Origin: UBA2166 sp964463965
GTDB taxonomy: Bacteria > Nitrospirota > Nitrospiria > Nitrospirales > UBA2166
Direction of reading: 5' to 3'
Assembly: GCA_964463965.1 (NCBI GenBank)
Contig: CAYXED010000002.1
Span: 1-64,000 of the forward strand
Length of the DNA stretch: 64,000 nt
Shown here: in pieces, positions 60,390 through 64,000 of the stretch
Position numbering within the stretch: position 1 is the stretch's first letter
Layout: the number at the start of each line of letters is the position of its first letter
Position numbers and translations under genes: made by a program
Notes under the pieces: model-generated
Seen by the model: the letters and a program-made list of their open reading frames with translations, nothing else
What the model was told of the DNA's origin: nothing
The model's database searches: none

Positions 60390-63034
60390 CTGTTCAACGC
60401 AAAACTCCTTCTGTTTCAAAAGCTGAGAAGTCTCGCCACAAAAGTACCGCTGCCTCCGATCTTTCCCCTTTGATGCAGCAATATAGGGACCTTAAGGCGG
60501 CACACCAAGACTCAATCCTCTTTTTTAGGGTTGGAGACTTTTATGAAATGTTTTATGAAGATGCAGTATATGCTTCAAAGTTTCTTGAAATTACACTAAC
60601 CTCTCGTGACAAGAGCAAGGCCGATCAAGTCCCGCTTTGTGGGGTTCCCTACCATGCCGCATCGTCATATATTGCAAAATTGCTTAGAGGAGGACATAAA
60701 GTTGCTCTGTGTGAACAAGTTGAGGAGGCGAAACTTGTTAAAGATAAACGGCCAGTACGGCGAGCAGTAGTTCGTGTCTATACTCCAGGTACATTAGTTG
60801 AAGATGAATTACTGGAGAAGAATGAAAATAATTACCTTGCCGCCGTAATGCCAGAGGCTGGTCAAGTTGGTCTCGCATACCTCGATTTATCTACCGGAGA
60901 ATTTCGTGCAACAGAGCTTTTTGGAAATAATATTTCTCATGTTGTCGCAGATGAGCTTGCTAGAATTGATCCACGAGAATTGATTTTTCCTGATGATATT
61001 GTGAGTACTTCGTTTCATGCGATTGATTTGACTCGTATCCAAGTTGTAAGCCATGTTTCAAAAGAAACATTTGATTACGTAAAATCTAAAAATGTTCTTT
61101 TAGACCATATGGGTAGTGCCTCGCACGGTTTTATAAGTGAGAAAATACCTCCGGTGATCATTAAGGCCGCAGGGGCCTTATTGAGGTATGTTCAGGAATT
61201 ACAACCGCTACACACGCTTTCACATATCACCAACCTGGTAGTCACTCCTCCAGAGACAGTAATGGTCTTAGATACTGCAACACAAAAAAACTTGGAATTA
61301 GTTCACTCTTTAAATCATTCGACATCAGAAGGAACCTTGCGTTATTCGATTGACCGAACTCTTACTCCTATGGGAAGCCGAATGTTACGAAGTTGGATGT
61401 TGCACCCATTAATTTCGGCTCAGGCTATCCAGAAGCGACAGGACTCCGTTGCTACATTTTTTGATGATCTCTCATTACAAATGACTGTGCGTAATGGGCT
61501 AGATTCCGTATACGATCTCGAACGGGTTACTAGCCGTATTTCCACAAAAGTTGCAAATGGAAGAGATCTGCTTATGTTATGTCGCTCCCTCAGTCACCTT
61601 CCAGCTCTCAAACAACACGTTATGCATTGTACTGATGCGCTGATTAAGGAACGCGTTGAAGCTTGGGATTCAATGGTTGATATACATGAATGTATTCAAA
61701 TGGCGATTGATTCTGATGCTCCGATGACTATTAAAGAGGGTGGTATTATTTGTGATGGTTACCATGATGAGCTTGATGAACTTCGAGAAATAAGCCGGGA
61801 TGGGAAAAACTGGATTGCAAAAATGGAGGATACTGAGCGTAAGAATACTGGTATTGATTCTCTGAAGATCAAATACAGTCAGGTTTTTGGATATGCGATT
61901 GAAGTGAGTCGGGCAAACCTTGAAAAGGTCCCGGAACATTTCATTCGACGTCAAACCTTAGCTAATGCTGAACGCTTTGTCACACCAGAACTTAAAGAGC
62001 TGGAAGGAAAAATTCTTAGTGCTGATGAGAAAATACGCGCGTTAGAATATACTTTATTTGAGGAAATTCGACTAAAAGTTGAAGGAGAAATTTCCCGTAT
62101 TCAAGCAATGGCGCATACGATTGCTTTACTCGATGTTCTGACATCTTTGGCATATTTGGCCCGCGAGCGTAGGTATGTTAAGCCCTATGTTGCTGACAAT
62201 ATGGAAATTGAAATCCATGATGGGAGGCATCCAGTTGTTGAGCAAGCGATAGGTCCTGGTAATATACAATCAGGTCTAAGTGGTTTTATCCCTAATGATC
62301 TGCATATGAGTCAGGAGACTCAACGGATGCTCATCATTACAGGACCCAATATGGCAGGTAAATCTACTTACCTTCGACAGGTAGCTCATATTGTTATTCT
62401 TGCTCAGATGGGAAGTTTTGTGCCTGCAAGTACTGCAAAGATTGGTACCGTTGATCGAATATTTACCCGGATTGGTGCGTCCGATAATCTTACTGCAGGG
62501 CTCAGTACTTTTATGGTTGAAATGACTGAAACCTCAAATATTTTAAGTTATGCAACTTCAAAAAGCCTTATTCTTCTGGACGAAGTGGGTAGAGGGACGA
62601 GTACATTTGACGGACTGAGTATTGCTTGGGCCGTCGCAGAATACATCCATACCAACAGTAATTTACAGTCACGAACTCTTTTTGCGACCCACTATCATGA
62701 ACTTACCGAGCTTCCAAAGAATCATGCAGGGATGAAAAATTATCATATTGCGGTAGAGGAAAAGGGTGACACGATTTTATTTCTTAGAAAAATTATAGAA
62801 GGTAAAGCGGACCGAAGTTACGGTATTCAAGTCGCTCAATTAGCGGGATTGCCAATTCCAGTAATTCTTCGTTCAAAGGAAATTCTTTCTCAGCTTGAAG
62901 GTCAATCCGGGGAACATATAGCTGAGCATTCACAGCCTAATAAAGAAATTGAACAATCGTTTGTGCAAGGTCATGTAAAAAGAGGGAAGGTTCACAATGT
63001 TCCTGATGACACGCCTCAGATGGGTTTATTTTAG
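60386..63034 (+). CDS. mutS: DNA mismatch repair protein MutS
   Basis: An 882-residue MutS1. The mismatch-reading Phe-x-Glu motif is Phe52-Tyr-Glu54 in VGDFYEMFYED, preceded by about 35 extra polar residues rich in lysine and serine. The core, lever and clamp domains follow. The ATPase has Walker A TGPNMAGKSTYLRQ near residue 655, Walker B ILLDEVGRGTST and the FATHYHEL segment. A linker and a short C-terminal helical tail that may carry a tetramer or beta-clamp site (DTPQMGLF) end the protein. The start is the TTG at 60386, overlapping gcvPB; the next ATG lies after the extra N-terminal segment at residue 30. Confidence 0.94.
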   Translation: MTVQRKTPSVSKAEKSRHKSTAASDLSPLMQQYRDLKAAHQDSILFFRVGDFYEMFYEDAVYASKFLEITLTSRDKSKADQVPLCGVPYHAASSYIAKLLRGGHKVALCEQVEEAKLVKDKRPVRRAVVRVYTPGTLVEDELLEKNENNYLAAVMPEAGQVGLAYLDLSTGEFRATELFGNNISHVVADELARIDPRELIFPDDIVSTSFHAIDLTRIQVVSHVSKETFDYVKSKNVLLDHMGSASHGFISEKIPPVIIKAAGALLRYVQELQPLHTLSHITNLVVTPPETVMVLDTATQKNLELVHSLNHSTSEGTLRYSIDRTLTPMGSRMLRSWMLHPLISAQAIQKRQDSVATFFDDLSLQMTVRNGLDSVYDLERVTSRISTKVANGRDLLMLCRSLSHLPALKQHVMHCTDALIKERVEAWDSMVDIHECIQMAIDSDAPMTIKEGGIICDGYHDELDELREISRDGKNWIAKMEDTERKNTGIDSLKIKYSQVFGYAIEVSRANLEKVPEHFIRRQTLANAERFVTPELKELEGKILSADEKIRALEYTLFEEIRLKVEGEISRIQAMAHTIALLDVLTSLAYLARERRYVKPYVADNMEIEIHDGRHPVVEQAIGPGNIQSGLSGFIPNDLHMSQETQRMLIITGPNMAGKSTYLRQVAHIVILAQMGSFVPASTAKIGTVDRIFTRIGASDNLTAGLSTFMVEMTETSNILSYATSKSLILLDEVGRGTSTFDGLSIAWAVAEYIHTNSNLQSRTLFATHYHELTELPKNHAGMKNYHIAVEEKGDTILFLRKIIEGKADRSYGIQVAQLAGLPIPVILRSKEILSQLEGQSGEHIAEHSQPNKEIEQSFVQGHVKRGKVHNVPDDTPQMGLF

Positions 63035-63083
63035 TAATGAAGAAATATTGTGCTCTGCAATATCATGTTTTTATGTTATTAAT

Positions 63084-63103
63084 GCAGCTATAATTAAGGC
63101 TGC
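63084..63103 (+). promoter_or_regulatory. Consensus -10 box within a small inverted repeat upstream of scpB
   Basis: TATAAT at 63089-63094 has no good -35. It is flanked by GCAGC (63084-63088) and GCTGC (63099-63103), which could pair. The site is 54 bases before scpB. Confidence 0.3.
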
Positions 63104-63147
63104 TGTTGCCGCATGATTCGAAGTAATAGCATCGGGGGAGAATACGC

Positions 63148-63744
63148 ATGAGTGAAAATAACATGCCCAAAATGGAGACGCTAGACCTGAAATCCATTAT
63201 TGAATCACTACTCTTTGTGTCGTCTGAACCTATGTCACTGAAACAAATTGCGCAGATGGTTGAAGGGGTATCTCTAGATGAGATTAAAGATGCTATTAAA
63301 CTTATTCAAGATGAGTGTGATAAGCCTGGGCGAGGTATTCAATGCGTTGAAGTTGCCGGAGGATTTAGTTTTACAACCCAATCAGATTGTGGCCCATGGG
63401 TTAAACGCCTTGTTGCCGGAAAACCCAAACTTTCACGTACTGGGTTAGAGGTTTTAGCAATTGTTGCTTACAAGCAACCTATTACAAGGCCGGAAATTGA
63501 GGCAGTGCGTGGAGTAGATACAGGTAGTGTCATGCGTACTCTTCTTGAGCGGAGATTGGTAAGGATATTGGGTCGGCGAGAAGGTGTAGGGCGCCCTGTA
63601 ATCTATGGTACAACAAATGACTTTCTGAAAACCTTTGGGTTAAACAATCTTAAGGATCTTCCGCCTATTCAAGAGCTCCCACAACCTGCACTAACTGCTC
63701 AATCGCAACAACCGCAGCAGCAAGTTGTAAACTTCGACTCATAG
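63148..63744 (+). CDS. scpB: Segregation and condensation protein B
   Basis: A 198-residue partner of SMC and ScpA in chromosome condensation. It has the two winged-helix domains of ScpB: IIESLLFVSSEPMSLKQIAQM and later KPKLSRTGLEVLAIVAYKQPITRPEIEAVRGVDTGSVMRTLLERRLVRILGRREGVGRPVIYGTTNDFLKTFGL, which is the most conserved part. A glutamine-rich tail (QSQQPQQQ) of about 30 residues follows. GGGGGAG stands eight to nine bases before the ATG. ScpA, usually just upstream, is not next to it here; mutS is. Confidence 0.94.
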   Translation: MSENNMPKMETLDLKSIIESLLFVSSEPMSLKQIAQMVEGVSLDEIKDAIKLIQDECDKPGRGIQCVEVAGGFSFTTQSDCGPWVKRLVAGKPKLSRTGLEVLAIVAYKQPITRPEIEAVRGVDTGSVMRTLLERRLVRILGRREGVGRPVIYGTTNDFLKTFGLNNLKDLPPIQELPQPALTAQSQQPQQQVVNFDS

Positions 63745-63848
63745 CTTGTAATTTTGTATGAAGCAGGCGTTTATAGATATTTTTGAAAAACAAATTTTTA
63801 GGTTTTAAATCTTCCCAATCCATCCTGTTCTCTTTTAATGCTGGCCCT

Positions 63849-64000
63849 TTAAATGCATGGGTATTGGCGTGGGTGCATCAAAGGATAAAAATTTTCTATA
63901 GAATGAAACTGGTCGGAAGGATGTGAAGGCTCTGTTATGCTAGGTTTGGAGCGATGGAGAAGATAACGAATACCGTGCTTTTTGGCAGCTAACAAAACAT
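63849..64000 (-). CDS. Possible C-terminal end of a gene running in from beyond the right edge
   Basis: On the minus strand a frame enters from the window end and stops with TAA at 63849-63851, giving about 50 residues (VLLAAKKHGIRYLLHRS near the edge, NFYPLMHPRQYPCI at the end). It would be convergent to scpB. No family can be recognised, and a chance open stretch of this length is quite possible. The remaining 104 bases up to scpB show nothing else. Confidence 0.25.
   Translation of the reverse strand, partial: VLLAAKKHGIRYLLHRSKPSITEPSHPSDQFHSIENFYPLMHPRQYPCI

Noticed and set aside
1..64000. CRISPR arrays, insertion sequences, prophage or toxin-antitoxin genes
   Set aside because: No repeated spacer arrays, transposase, integrase or phage proteins were seen, and intergenic gaps are all under 300 bases.

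Overview
The window reads as one continuous bacterial chromosome segment: dense, moderately AT-rich, almost free of pseudogenes, with no insertion sequence, phage or CRISPR signal. The lineage is Gram-negative. This follows from a LolA end at the left edge, several lipoproteins, TRAP transport, a CcmI-like cytochrome c maturation domain and a RpoD-type sigma factor. Gene content points to a deep proteobacterium-like phylum (Nitrospinota, Methylomirabilota or Nitrospirota type) rather than a classical gammaproteobacterium: SdhABE-type succinate dehydrogenase, class V aminotransferase-serA-hisZ, rho-rpmE-prfA-murA-hisG, split glycine decarboxylase, and short HisG with HisZ. The phylum is inference.

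Layout. 1-2.0 kb: lolA end, a nitrilase-family amidohydrolase and an unrecognised 233-residue protein. 2.1-5.7 kb: sdhA-sdhB-sdhE behind a good sigma70 promoter. 5.7-7.7 kb: transketolase (minus strand). 8.0-10.9 kb: a complete TRAP transporter dctP-dctQ-dctM. 11.1-12.2 kb: an orphan CcmI-like domain and an HNH nuclease. 12.3-21.3 kb: a surface-polysaccharide island with a polyprenyl-phosphate sugar transferase, three glycosyltransferases, a methyltransferase and a 910-residue double glycosyltransferase. 21.3-26.9 kb: guaB-guaA-rluB-aspS (minus). 27.2-30.9 kb: aminotransferase-serA-hisZ. 30.9-34.3 kb: dnaB and a TPR lipoprotein. 34.3-38.1 kb: dnaG-rpoD-tRNA (minus). 38.3-48.8 kb: rho, rpmE, prfA, murA and the his genes through HIT (minus). 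49-55.5 kb: a run of small metabolic, transport and repair genes. 55.8-63.7 kb: gcvT, gcvPA, nudix, gcvPB, mutS, scpB.

How it fits together. Central carbon metabolism (SDH, transketolase), one-carbon and serine metabolism (SerA, aminotransferase, Gcv), histidine and GMP synthesis, and the replication and transcription core (DnaB, DnaG, RpoD, Rho, RF1) sit side by side. Short HisG in one operon needs HisZ, encoded about 14 kb away. Three expected partners are missing from their usual places: gcvH in the gcv cluster, hisC in the his operon and prmC after prfA.

I saw no obviously new defence or mobile system. The most distinctive items are an SDH whose iron-sulfur subunit has the extra cysteine expected to turn the 3Fe-4S site into a second 4Fe-4S site; the tandem glycosyltransferase with an internal coiled coil; a secreted SNase-fold protein lacking one catalytic arginine; and a tRNA only 4 bp behind rpoD. 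Promoters listed are motif matches made by eye. Where several starts were possible I chose by ribosome binding site and family length.
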